This document shows, in pieces, positions 49,159-58,900 of a stretch of DNA of 64,000 nucleotides. The position numbers and the translations under genes were made by a program. The stretch is taken from the NCBI GenBank assembly GCA_937874695.1, contig CALNAJ010000013.1:40487-104486 (forward strand), read 5' to 3'. Origin of the DNA: an uncultured Lactobacillus sp. (lineage in GTDB: Bacteria; Bacillota; Bacilli; Lactobacillales; Lactobacillaceae). The stretch's first letter is position 1, and each line of letters opens with the position of its first letter. Under the pieces are notes generated by a model. The model worked only from the letters and a program-made list of their open reading frames with translations, ran no database searches and was not told the DNA's origin.

Positions 49159-50343
49159 TTATGACTCAACGCCCTCTAAGACTGCCGACCGTTGATTGCT
49201 AAACGTCAATTGTAAGTCATCCAAGCCCAACGCCTTGTGGATAATGGCCGAAGCCCCACCCTTCAAGGACGCCTCCTTGGCATTCTTGGTCAGTAACAGC
49301 GGTGCCTTGCGAATAATCGCCATGTCATCGACATACTTTCTCACGGTATCCATCATCTCCGGCAAGAGCTCCAGAATCGGTGCATTTACGATGATAGCAT
49401 CCGGTGCAAAGGTATTCGACAGGTTGCCAAGTACCTTTGCCAGATAGTACGAGAATTCATCGAGAATCGACAATAACTCTGGCCGGTGCCCAAGATAGTC
49501 GCGGCGAATCCGGTTCACGTCCACGTGATCTAGCTTCTGATAGGCCATGATCCGCTGGAGGACGGTACCCTCCGCTACGTACTCATTGACCGTCTGCATA
49601 CTCTTTTCCTGGTAGCGGTCGGCCAGTGGACAGGTGCCAATGTTACCCGCCTCACCGTTGTGCCCGCGGTAGAGGTGGCCCTCCGTCACGATTCCGGCGG
49701 AGACTTGATCCCGAATGGTCACGGAGATTAAGTTACGGTAGACGCCCTCACCGGCGAAGTCCCGTTCGTAAATAGCGGACTCGTTGGCCAGATTTTCCAA
49801 AATAACAGGAACTTGGAACTTGTCGCCAAAATACTTCGCTAAATCAAAGTTCTTGAAGCCCTTCAGTGAGGCGCCGAGAATTTGATTTTCATAGATTGTG
49901 CCATCCAGTCCAAAGGCAATGCCCAGCAGACGATTGTCACTCTCCGCCACGGTCGTCGCGATCTTCTCATCGATCATATCCAACACCGTTGTGAGATCCA
50001 CGTCACGGGTGGACACGCTCGCATAATTCTCAGACCGGCCGTCCAGCCGACTGGTAATCATCGAGAACCGTTGCCGTAAAATGTTAATGCTGACGACATA
50101 GCCATACCCCACGTTTAGCAATGCCATGACTGGTTTCCGACCACCGTTACGCGTGCTGACACCGTGACCCACTTCACGGATCAGGCCTTCGTGCAGCAGC
50201 TGGCTATAGATGTCAGAGACAGTCACCTTGTTTAAACTAAGATTCCGGGAAATTTGACTACGCGAAATGGGCCCTGCGTTAACGATCTGCTGAAGCACTT
50301 GCTTCTCATTAGTTGTCCGCATGATATGTTTGTTGATAATCAT
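49159..50343 (-). CDS. ROK-family transcriptional regulator (XylR/NagC-like)
   Basis: A 394-residue regulator. An N-terminal HTH (NEKQVLQQIVNAGPISRSQISRNLSLNKVTVSDIYSQLLHEGLIREVG) is fused to a ROK sugar-kinase-like domain (GIAFGLDGTIYENQILG, VPVILENLANESAIYERDFAGEG, YRGHNGEAGNIGTCPL). The zinc-binding CxCGxxGC motif that normally follows the GHxE stretch is absent, which suggests loss of the structural zinc site and perhaps of kinase activity. The ATG at 50343 matches family start MIINKH; a TTG at 50424 extends the frame with unlikely sequence. No sugar genes adjoin it, so the regulon is not local. Confidence 0.88.
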   Translation of the reverse strand: MIINKHIMRTTNEKQVLQQIVNAGPISRSQISRNLSLNKVTVSDIYSQLLHEGLIREVGHGVSTRNGGRKPVMALLNVGYGYVVSINILRQRFSMITSRLDGRSENYASVSTRDVDLTTVLDMIDEKIATTVAESDNRLLGIAFGLDGTIYENQILGASLKGFKNFDLAKYFGDKFQVPVILENLANESAIYERDFAGEGVYRNLISVTIRDQVSAGIVTEGHLYRGHNGEAGNIGTCPLADRYQEKSMQTVNEYVAEGTVLQRIMAYQKLDHVDVNRIRRDYLGHRPELLSILDEFSYYLAKVLGNLSNTFAPDAIIVNAPILELLPEMMDTVRKYVDDMAIIRKAPLLLTKNAKEASLKGGASAIIHKALGLDDLQLTFSNQRSAVLEGVES

Positions 50344-50890
50344 AATTTTCTGTAACGTTCGCTCGCTGTGGCTTCGTGGTGATTTGGGAATCAAATCAGT
50401 TTTAGGTCTCGCCCCATCCCCCAAGATCGGTGCTCACCTAGCCACTGCGAGAAGCGTTACTCTACCCCCCTTAGTAGAATTTTCTGATTCTAAGTATATA
50501 GTAAATCACGCTTACCAATTTGGCGTGAAAAACGACTTGTGAAGTTTTTGGGGACTTTCGGGACTGTCGCGGCGGGAACCCCTTGCTGTTGTAGGCTTTC
50601 TAGCCACTAAATTGCTTGTAGACCAATTATTTATATTATATACCCACCTAAACTATTTGTTCGATAAACTTACCATCTTGTCAAATTTTAGAACTCATTC
50701 GTTAGAAATGGTAAGTTTGCTTACCAAATTAGATGGGCCGCTTTACAAATTGGGTAAAAACATGTCATTGACTCGTAATCACTGTAAATTCGTAAAATCT
50801 ATCATCAACGGACATTCTAGCCCGGCCAAATGTCACAATCCTCGAGCAAACAAAAAGAACGCCACCGCAGTCGCGTTCCTTGCTAGAAAT
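50344..50890. other. Control region upstream of the ROK regulator
   Basis: About 550 bases without a real gene. It holds an 11-bp inverted repeat AAACTTACCAT (50666-50676) and ATGGTAAGTTT (50708-50718), 31 nt apart, with further TTACCAA copies near 50512 and 50721. These could be operator sites for the ROK protein. The terminator of the next gene lies at 50851-50878. Confidence 0.5.
50851..50878 (-). terminator. Terminator of the Ser-rich anchored protein gene
   Basis: A GAACGC/GCGTTC stem (50857-50862, 50873-50878) is followed by a reverse-strand T5. Confidence 0.75.
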
Positions 50891-51784
50891 TTATTTCAGA
50901 TATTGTTGCGTGTACTTCGTCAGGGAAAGTCCCCTCTTGTTCGCCTGTTGTAAGGCTACCCGCACGTCCTGGTCACTCATGGCATCAGCCTGACCGCCAG
51001 CAGCGTTGATCGTCTTCCGGGCGTTACTGATCTGACCATCGGTAATCGTCTTACCGTCCAGCTCCTTTTGGCTCTGCGTGACGGTGTATTCGTTACTGCC
51101 GGAGTAATTACTTGCCGCCTGCTTCTCAGCGGACGTCAGCGAGGCGCTAGAGCTGCTAGCGGCACTGCTACTACTGTCCGTAGAAGACGAAGAGGAGGAT
51201 GACGCTGCCGAGCTTGTTTCACTCGTTTGGCCGGCATTGTTCGACTTCCGTAGAGCCAAGGCTTGATCATACAAGTCCTTGTAGTAGCTCTGACGGAACT
51301 TCGCGTTGTTGAAGAGTTCATCCAATGTGGTGTTGGATTGCCCGTAGTTCAGCGCCTTGTTTTCACCTTGTGCCTTGTTTAAGATCTGCTTGAATTGTTT
51401 AACGTTGGCTCTGATTTCCTTGACCTGCTTGTAGCGGTCCTTGGCGCGCTTGACCAGCACCGTTGATGCATTCGTCGTGTCCTTGACTTCCCCGTAGTAC
51501 TTCTGGGCACTACTGAAATGCCGGGCTTCCAATGCATTCTCGCCGGAAACGTACCGTTGTGTCTGTGTCAGGTAGTGTTGCGCCGTCTGATCATTCAGCC
51601 GCCGCTTCAGAGCATTCTGGAAGTAGCTCTCTGCCTGCGTATAATGCTTGCTTTGAATGGCTGTACGCCCGTTGGCCATTGCCGCTTGGTACTCTTTAGC
51701 TGTTGCGTGATGATTCGAATACGCGTAACCGCCAATCAGCAGTGCCACAACGATTGTTGCCACGACCCATACCCATTTTTTCAA
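50891..51784 (-). CDS. Membrane-anchored TPR-like protein with Ser-rich linker
   Basis: A 297-residue protein. An N-terminal anchor (WVWVVATIVVALLIGGYAYS) is followed by tetratricopeptide-like helices (AMANGRTAIQSKHYTQAESYFQNALKRRLNDQTAQHYLTQTQRYVSGENALEARHFSSAQKYYGEV). Next come a long Ser/Ala-rich linker (about residues 195-225) and a C-terminal domain with YTVTQSQKELDGKTITDGQISNARKTINAAGGQADAMSDQDVRVALQQANKRGLSLTKYTQQY. No enzymatic motif is seen. The extracellular part probably serves a binding or scaffold role. Similar anchored proteins occur in lactobacilli without assigned function. Confidence 0.8.
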   Translation of the reverse strand: MKKWVWVVATIVVALLIGGYAYSNHHATAKEYQAAMANGRTAIQSKHYTQAESYFQNALKRRLNDQTAQHYLTQTQRYVSGENALEARHFSSAQKYYGEVKDTTNASTVLVKRAKDRYKQVKEIRANVKQFKQILNKAQGENKALNYGQSNTTLDELFNNAKFRQSYYKDLYDQALALRKSNNAGQTSETSSAASSSSSSSTDSSSSAASSSSASLTSAEKQAASNYSGSNEYTVTQSQKELDGKTITDGQISNARKTINAAGGQADAMSDQDVRVALQQANKRGLSLTKYTQQYLK

Positions 51785-51879
51785 AATGAAAGACCTCCGC
51801 TGGTAAATTATGCTTTTATTATACCATGCCTGTTCCGTGAATCGGTGGATTTTACTGGGCTAAGTCAGCTAAAGAAAAG

Positions 51880-51893
51880 GTTAAGCGCTTACA
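51880..51893 (+). promoter_or_regulatory. Possible cre (CcpA) site upstream of cfa
   Basis: GTTAAGCGCTTACA matches the degenerate cre pattern at about 12 of 14 positions and lies upstream of a TATAAT (51932-51937). It resembles the sites at 36635 and 36658. Function is inferred. Confidence 0.4.
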
Positions 51894-51990
51894 CTAAAAC
51901 CTTCCCCTTACGTTTACCCCATCGATAGGCGTATAATGGCGTAGTAATTTTGTTTCTTCATTAATGGAGAAACCGGAAAGGACCCATGAC

Positions 51991-53193
51991 ATGCTTGAAA
52001 AAACTTTCTACAAAACGTTTCTGAGCCACACCTTTAACATCCCTGTCCGCGTCAACTATTGGGACGGCACCAGCGATGTATACGGGACCGGCACTCCTGA
52101 CGTCACCATCACCATTCACGAGGCCATCCCGGTTAAAGAGATCTCTCGCAATGCCTCGATTGCATTGGGTGAAGCCATCATGGATGGCAAGATCGAAATC
52201 GACGGAAGTATTGAAGACTTACTGACGGCCGCTTACGAAAACGCCGACAGTTTCTTCCACAACTCGAAGTTTATCCACTTCCTGCCGAAGCAAAAACACA
52301 CCGAGAAGGAAAGTAAGGCCGATGTCCAGAACCACTACGATATTGGGAACAACTTCTATCAACTGTGGCTCGACGATACCATGACCTATTCCTGTGCCTA
52401 CTTCGAATCACCCGATGATGATTTGTATACCGCACAAGTCAACAAGGTCCACCATATTATTAAGAAATTAAACCCACAACCTGGCAAAACGCTGCTGGAT
52501 ATTGGTTGCGGCTGGGGAACGCTGATGCTGACGGCGGCCAAGGAATACGGCCTGCACGTCACTGGGATTACCTTGAGCCAAGAACAATACGATTACGTTA
52601 ACCAACGGATTCAAGACGAAGGCTTAGCCGACGTTGCCGAAGTTCGGTTGGAAGACTACCGTGAATTGGGTAACGAACAATGGGACTACATCACCTCCGT
52701 AGGGATGTTCGAACACGTTGGCCAAGAAAACTTAGGCCAATACTTCGACTGCATTCAAAAGTACCTGATGAACGATGGGGTTGCCTTGATCCACGGGATT
52801 ACCCGTCAACAAGGTGGCGCCAACAACGGTTGGTTGAACAAGTGGATCTTCCCAGGTGGTTACGTTCCTGGCTTGATTGAAAACACCACGCACATCATTG
52901 AAAATGGCCTCCAGATCGACGACATGGAACCCCTTCGTCGCCACTACCAAAAGACGGTGGAAATCTGGGACAAGAACTTCAATGAACACCGTGATGAAGT
53001 TGCCAAGATGTTTGACGAAAAGTTCGTGCGGATGTGGGATCTTTATCTCCAAGCTTGCGCGGCATCGTTCAAATCTGGTAATATTGACGTGATTCAGTAT
53101 TTGATTTCAAAGGGCCCTTCTGCCCGGATGTTACCAATGACGCGGAGCTACATGTACGATGGTACTCACGCCCAAGCGCCGGTAACGGACTAA
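51991..53193 (+). CDS. cfa: Cyclopropane-fatty-acyl-phospholipid synthase
   Basis: An S-adenosylmethionine-dependent enzyme that adds a methylene bridge to unsaturated acyl chains of membrane lipids, aiding acid and stress tolerance. The 400-residue protein has the N-terminal lipid-binding domain, then QNHYDIGNNFYQLWLDDTMTYSCAYF, the SAM site LLDIGCGWGTLMLTAAKEYG, GITLSQEQYDYV, SVGMFEHVGQENL and WIFPGGYVPG, all family hallmarks. The ATG at 51991 has GGAAAGGAC upstream; an in-frame ATG at 51964 lacks a site. TATAAT at 51932-51937 supports a promoter. Monocistronic. Confidence 0.96.
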   Translation: MLEKTFYKTFLSHTFNIPVRVNYWDGTSDVYGTGTPDVTITIHEAIPVKEISRNASIALGEAIMDGKIEIDGSIEDLLTAAYENADSFFHNSKFIHFLPKQKHTEKESKADVQNHYDIGNNFYQLWLDDTMTYSCAYFESPDDDLYTAQVNKVHHIIKKLNPQPGKTLLDIGCGWGTLMLTAAKEYGLHVTGITLSQEQYDYVNQRIQDEGLADVAEVRLEDYRELGNEQWDYITSVGMFEHVGQENLGQYFDCIQKYLMNDGVALIHGITRQQGGANNGWLNKWIFPGGYVPGLIENTTHIIENGLQIDDMEPLRRHYQKTVEIWDKNFNEHRDEVAKMFDEKFVRMWDLYLQACAASFKSGNIDVIQYLISKGPSARMLPMTRSYMYDGTHAQAPVTD

Positions 53194-53234
53194 TTCAAAT
53201 CTTCAGGTGACCGCGGATCATCTGATACTTAAAG

Positions 53235-53278
53235 CACCACTCGACTCGGATTGATCACCGGGTTGGGTGGTGTTTTTT
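53235..53278 (+). terminator. Rho-independent terminator of cfa
   Basis: CACCAC/GTGGTG ends with further internal pairing are followed by T6. Confidence 0.85.
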
Positions 53279-53963
53279 GATTTTGGGTGGAAGCCCTCGC
53301 CTGCGGTTGCCAGGGATTCTGCCGCTGTGGGAACCGGGAAGAATCAATTGCCCGGTCTAACACTGTTATCACGGCTGGCGCCATCCCTGACCTCCTCCGG
53401 CTAAGCTAGCTTTCACCCAATACATAACAATCATTTATCCCCAGGAAAACAGAACTCAAAATGGGCTTCTGTTAAAAGATTTTTGAACTGCCGTCTCCGA
53501 AAAGCCTGCTAGGATAGTCCTTTGCTTCATCAACCTATATAAACCATTGTTGGTGATTTTCATCTCTGCTTTTGCTGGACTGGTAAGCATGTTATAGTTG
53601 GCCTTACCAAGCAAAGACATGCTACCATTTTGTAAAGAGCCCCACAGTGAGTAAGTCACCTATTCCTATCTCGTCATCGGAAAAACTAGAACGTGATATC
53701 AAACAAAGAATGATTGACCGCGGGTGCTCTAACGTACACGCTGAAAAATTAATGCTCGAATATCGCGAATGAATTAAATCTTGGAAATACGATTACACTA
53801 CACCTAATCGTGGTACTCATCAGTCTGCAGCCAACATTGCCGATAACATTATTATGTATGACAAGCCCTAATTTCACTATCCAAGCGTAATTCTTAATGG
53901 ATACAGACGTTGCTATTCTTCTGAAGGACTGAGCTATGACAAAATAATTTTTACCCTAAAAAA
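53279..53963. other. Region between cfa and azlD
   Basis: About 690 bases with no intact gene. It includes a decayed small ORF (53647-53871) and ends at the azlCD terminator. Other open frames here look random. Confidence 0.5.
53647..53871 (+). pseudogene. Decayed small ORF with one in-frame stop
   Basis: The frame reads VSKSPIPISSSEKLERDIKQRMIDRGC, continues to HAEKLMLEYRE, hits TGA at 53770-53772, then continues sensibly as IKSWKYDYTTPNRGTHQSAANIADNIIMYDKP and a stop. A Trp codon changed to TGA would explain it (EYREWIKSWK). The sequence is protein-like but I recognise no family. It may be a remnant of a phage or mobile-element gene. Confidence 0.45.
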
Positions 53964-53987
53964 GGACCTCACCAACCGGCAAGGTCC
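53964..53987 (-). terminator. Terminator of azlCD
   Basis: A GGACCT/AGGTCC stem is followed by a reverse-strand T6. Confidence 0.75.
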
Positions 53988-54012
53988 CCTTAATTTTATA
54001 AATTTGATTTGG

Positions 54013-54360
54013 TCACGCCATGAACATCGACAAGATGAAGACGCCAATCAGGCCCACGATAACCGAGATGGCCATCGACCGGGTACGGTAAGCGACAATG
54101 ATCACAATCACTGCCGCCAGCATTTCTGAATACTTGTTGAGTAGCAATGCATAGCTGGCACTGTCAATGAAGATATCCTTCACAACCAGCGCCGTAAACA
54201 GTGATACCGGCACGTACTTCATCCATTCGTTGAACCATTCCGGAATCGCCCGCTTCGTGAACAACATCAGCGGGAAGAAACGCGGGATAAAGGCCACAAT
54301 AAAGCCTAAGATAATTAGCCAAAAGTGTTGCGTACTGTTCCACGTATTAACTGCGTTCAT
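54013..54360 (-). CDS. azlD: Branched-chain amino acid exporter small subunit AzlD
   Basis: A 115-residue membrane protein with four hydrophobic helices (FIPRFFPLMLFTKRAIPEWFNEWMKYVPVSLFTALVVKD is the family core). It partners AzlC, encoded 17 bp upstream on the same strand, in branched-chain amino acid efflux, as shown for AzlCD of Bacillus subtilis and BrnFE of Corynebacterium. Start ATG 54360 with GGGAGA upstream. Confidence 0.92.
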   Translation of the reverse strand: MNAVNTWNSTQHFWLIILGFIVAFIPRFFPLMLFTKRAIPEWFNEWMKYVPVSLFTALVVKDIFIDSASYALLLNKYSEMLAAVIVIIVAYRTRSMAISVIVGLIGVFILSMFMA

Positions 54361-54377
54361 ATAGCTCTCCCTGTGTC

Positions 54378-55181
54378 CTAATTAGTATCCGAATGCTCCA
54401 CGGCTTCTTTCTTGGACCCCGGACTTCGCAGGCGCCACAGCCAATGACTGTCGGGCAACCGTTTGCGAAGGGTGACTTCCAAACCGAAACCAATCAGTGA
54501 AGCGATAATTGTCGAAATAACCAACCCTAACGTGCTCTTGGTCAGCATCATGCAGGCCGCTGCGAGCACTCCTGAAATCAAGCAAATCACGATAGTCAGG
54601 CGGTTCTTGATCTGCATAACGATCATGTACAAGAACAGCGCCGTCAGCGCGAAATTAACGATACTGAGATCAATCTTCAAGGCATTCCCAATCAGACTCC
54701 CAACAACGTTACTAGCCGCCCAGAATAGCAAGGAATAATGCTCCACCATTAGAGCTTCCCTACCCGTCCACTTTTTATCAGTGGCAAATTTTAAGTAGTT
54801 AATGGCGTAATTTTCATCGTTTAACGAAACCGCGAACATGAATAGGAAGCGATTAGATGAGCCTTTTAAGTATGGTGATAAACTCGAACTCAGTAATGCA
54901 TACCGTAATTCCAGGAAAAACAGCATCAAAACAATTGATAGTAATGGGGAATTAATAGTCAACATCGTGGCAATTAAAAATTGTGCCCCACCGGAAAAGA
55001 TCATCAAGGAAACTAATCCAGTCAGTAAGGTATTGAACCCTGCCGCGTGTAGCAAAATCCCACAAGCCAGCCCAATTGGAATGTAGCTTAAATTAAGGGG
55101 CATGGCTACCCGCAATGTCGACCGCCATAAGGGTTCGTTGGGGTCCGGCACTTGCTTGGGGTTTGGCCGTCGTTTATTCAA
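54378..55181 (-). CDS. azlC: Branched-chain amino acid exporter large subunit AzlC
   Basis: A 267-residue membrane protein: AMPLNLSYIPIGLACGILLHAAGFNTLLTGLVSLMIFSGGAQFLIATMLT and the following ELRYALLSSSLSPYL are AzlC hallmarks. A charged cytosolic N terminus precedes about seven helices. It forms an operon with azlD. No Lrp-type regulator is adjacent, so control is not evident. Confidence 0.93.
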   Translation of the reverse strand: MNKRRPNPKQVPDPNEPLWRSTLRVAMPLNLSYIPIGLACGILLHAAGFNTLLTGLVSLMIFSGGAQFLIATMLTINSPLLSIVLMLFFLELRYALLSSSLSPYLKGSSNRFLFMFAVSLNDENYAINYLKFATDKKWTGREALMVEHYSLLFWAASNVVGSLIGNALKIDLSIVNFALTALFLYMIVMQIKNRLTIVICLISGVLAAACMMLTKSTLGLVISTIIASLIGFGLEVTLRKRLPDSHWLWRLRSPGSKKEAVEHSDTN

Positions 55182-55390
55182 GAATGTTTGCCTCCGTCGA
55201 ATACTCTGAGATATGAAGCAACCTAACGGGTTCCCCCGTTATGCATAAAACCACACGATGATATTTTAACATGTTTCAGGGCATTTTCATATAACATATA
55301 CAATATTTATCAAGGATGAGCCCGCATTATTCCCGGTTTCATTAAACGTTTGTGAAAAATCACGGCAAGTTTTCATAACTTATTAACGCA

Positions 55391-55885
55391 TTAGAAATGA
55401 TGCCCATAAACCTCTAAATCAGCAGTGAATCCCGTCATGTCCGCAATCGCTGGCAAGTGCCCCCAGTGCGCATAACCCGCCTTTTCGAAAAGATGCCGAC
55501 TCGCCTGGTTATGACCGAAGATCCGGGAGATGACACTGGTGATGCCCAACCGCGGCGCCTGTATGGCAACCCAATCCACCGCTTGCGTCCCCAGATGCTG
55601 TCCCTGATGGCCAGCGTCCAAATACAGCGCAATTTCAGCCGTATGACGGTAGCCTGCCCGATCACTGTAACGTTCCAAGCCGACGAAGCCGGCGGTCTCT
55701 CCGTCGCTCTCAATCACCCATAACGGGAAGTGCTGCGGGTCAAACGAAGCGAACCAAGGCTGACGCTGCGCCACCGTCACCGGGGTTAAGTCGGCAGTGC
55801 TTCCCTTCGTAGCGACTGCCTGGTTATAAATCGTAATGATTGCGTCCTGGTCGCTGACCTCGGCAATCCGAAAATTAACGGACAT
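55391..55885 (-). CDS. GNAT-family N-acetyltransferase
   Basis: A 164-residue acetyltransferase of the phosphinothricin/PAT-like branch: FRIAEVSDQDAIITIYNQAVATKGSTADL, ESDGETAGFVGLERYSDR, the acetyl-CoA P-loop region LDAGHQGQHLGTQAVDW and FGHNQASRHLFEKAGYAHWGHLP. The ATG at 55885 has GAGGAG upstream. The substrate could be an amino-group toxin or amino acid; it is not predictable. It lies downstream of the Pip gene after a terminator. Confidence 0.92.
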   Translation of the reverse strand: MSVNFRIAEVSDQDAIITIYNQAVATKGSTADLTPVTVAQRQPWFASFDPQHFPLWVIESDGETAGFVGLERYSDRAGYRHTAEIALYLDAGHQGQHLGTQAVDWVAIQAPRLGITSVISRIFGHNQASRHLFEKAGYAHWGHLPAIADMTGFTADLEVYGHHF

Positions 55886-55928
55886 ACTGTCTCCTCTTTT
55901 CTCTCATCTGCAATCCATTATACGCAAA

Positions 55929-55961
55929 AAGTGCCGCGAAACCAGAGGCTTCACGACACTT
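55929..55961 (-). terminator. Terminator of the YhgE/Pip gene
   Basis: An imperfect but long stem (AAGTG...CACTT) is followed by a T run on the reverse strand. Confidence 0.7.
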
Positions 55962-55969
55962 CTTAATTT

Positions 55970-58900
55970 TTAGGAATGAGCATTCGTGTTCGGATCTTCA
56001 ACCGCTTGTAACTTTTGGTTGTCATCCAATTGCGAACGTCCCATCAAATGCTTCTTCTGCAACCAAATCATCGTTGGCCAGAGCAGTGCTAAACCAAGAA
56101 TGGTAAAGAGTGCTAAGACCCACAGTGCTTGACCGACCATGCCGGACATCCCCGACGTAATGGCTTGACGGAATCCAAGGATTGAGTAAGTCATTGGTAG
56201 GAATGGGTGCACGACGTTGTAGAAGTGGTTCGTTACTTCCATTGGGAACGTCCCACCGGAACCACCTAATTGCAGCATCAGGAGAACCATGGCGATGAAA
56301 CGACCAGGGTTGTCCAGTAACATTGACAGGAACATGACGATAAACATCGACGCCTCGGCGAAGAACACGGAGATCAGAATCATCTGACCTGGGTGATCGA
56401 CGGACAAGCCACCAAGCATCATCAATGCAGGTTCAATCAGCCCCATGGCGAGTCCTTCGACAGCACCAATGGAAACCTTACTCAAGAACCAACCCGTAGC
56501 GGTCCCATCTTCGCGAGAAACCTTCCGAATTGGGAAGGCAAAGTTGAAGACCAAGGCCCCAACGTACAAGGCAACGGACAGCACGTAAGGTGCTAAGGCG
56601 TGACCATAGTTTGGCACGTAACTGTAGCTTTCATGCTTCAGCTTCGTTGGTGCGGCAAACATGTCGGCCGTCTTGCTACTCAATGGTTGTGCTTGAATCT
56701 GATCAGCACCACTCTTCAAGGACTTGGCTAACGTACCATTCCCGTCAGAGAGCTTCTTGGCCCCTTGCATCAATTGATTACTGTTGTCGTCAAGTTGCTT
56801 CGACCCAGCAGCCAATTGGTTAACCCCACTAGTCAGCGTTGGTACCTTGCTGTTCAGCGTGTTTAAGCCAGAAGTCAGTTGACCGGACCCGTTCATGAGT
56901 TGTGCGGATGAGCTGGTCAGCTTGTTGCCGGCAGCGGTTAACTTGCCCGTGTTGGCGTTGAGCTTGTTGACACCGGCAGCGGCTTGGTTAATACCAGAGC
57001 TTAATTGGGAAGCACCAGTTGAAAGCTGTTTAGAACCACTCTTCAGAGATGGTCCATTCTTAGCTAATTTCTTAGAGCCATTAGCTAATTCTGTCACCCC
57101 TGCAGTTAACGCAGGAACACTATTATTAAGTGTGGTTAAGCCACTTGTCAAAGTTTTAGATCCAGTAAGCGCACTAGAAACTCCTGCAGTATAGGTGTCC
57201 AATCCGGTACTCAATTCACTGGAACCAGAAACTAGTTTCTTCATGCTGTCAGAAGAATTACCTAATTCCTGAATAGCTTTAGAACTATTTTGCAAGGTAG
57301 TAACCGCCGTTGACAGCTGCGTCAATAGCACAGCAGGATCCTTTTGTGATTCCTGTGGCTGCGCTTGTGCTTGCTCGAATACAGTTTTCAGTGAAGATGT
57401 ACGAACAGATAAATCATTAACAGAGCTTTGAAGAGTCTTCAAACTCGTCTGCATCGAATTTACAACACCCAACAAGCCTTGAACGTCGGCTATCAATGAT
57501 GCAGTGGTAGTGGTATCAGCACTGCGAGTCCCCGCCGCTTCACTTGTTTTAGTAGTGGAAGAACCTTCTATTGATCCAGCAGCATCTGCCGTATTACTTG
57601 CATCAGCTTTGACTACCTTAAGAAGTCGGTTAGCTTTGCTTGTATCTTGGTCATCAATCGCCTTTTCCAACTCAGCAGTATCACTGACTGTCTTATTAGC
57701 ATTAGCTTCTGTACTACTTGCACCACTAACTGATGTCTCTTTTTCTGTAACTGTAGACCCTTCCGAAGAACTGTCACTTGCTTTTTGCGGCGTAGCTCCG
57801 GCAATATCATCTTGAGCCTTTTGTATTATTGCAGCTACTCCGGCTTGACTAGTAGGATCAGATAAGTCCGCTTGAACGCCCTCAATATCACCTAAATCCT
57901 TCTCAATTCCTGCAACATTTTCTTTTGTAATCTGCTTATTTTCAGCCAACATCTTCAACGTGTTCTGAAGATCAGTCAGTTTACTAGAGTCACTTGTTAT
58001 ACTAGTCAGCAACGCCAACCCTGGGGCAAGTTCATTTAAAACAGACTGCATTTCAGTCATACCACTAGACAATTGATTTGCTCCAGACTTAAGTGCTGGT
58101 GAATTATTGTCTAACTTCTTTAGGCCTGCAGTCAAGGACTTACTCCCTTTTGTCAGCTTGGTAACACCACTAGCCAACGGACCAACCTTTGTTGTCAACT
58201 TACCAAGACCAGAGTTTAATGTATAAACCCCATTAACATACTGATAAGTCCCTGTATTCAATGTCTTAGCACCAGTAGCCAACTTGTTGGCGCCAGCTTG
58301 CATCGTTGGCATCTTAGCACTCAGTTGGCTGACACCACCAGTAAACTGGTTAACGCCACTAGCGTACTGTCCAACCCCGCTGGTATACTTCGCCAGTCCA
58401 GATTGCAGCGTCTGTGAACCGGTCGACAGCTTTTGAATCCCCGTAGCCAATGGCGTAACGGAAGTCTTCATTTGTTGCAGGCCATTGTTCAGCGTGTGGA
58501 CCCCAGTCGTGTAGGTGTTCAGGCCATCCGTTAAGGTAACCGTCCCATCCTTTAACTTGGCGGAACCCTTGGCAGCCTTATCCATCCCTTGGCCGACAGC
58601 GTAGATCTGCTTGAAGGTCGCTTGGGCGTAAGCCTTCGTCACCTTGGCGCGGATTTCGCTATCCAGCTTGGATGAACCCACTTCACTCATGACTTGGGCA
58701 ATGTAGTTAGCAGAACCGTTCGTCTTGTAGGTAAACGTCATCTTCTTGGGATTCTTGTTCAGCGCCGTTGCGGCGTTGGCAGAGAAGTTCTTAGGAATTG
58801 TGATCACCGTGTAGTACTTGTGGTGTTTCAACCCATCGGCCGCCGTCTTAGCGGACACGAACTTCCAACCCAATTGCTTGTTCTTCTTCAAATTGGTAAT

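Noticed and set aside
50612..50953. 113-codon + strand ORF upstream of the ROK regulator
   Set aside because: It lacks a ribosome site, crosses a terminator hairpin and overlaps the end of a convincing reverse-strand gene.
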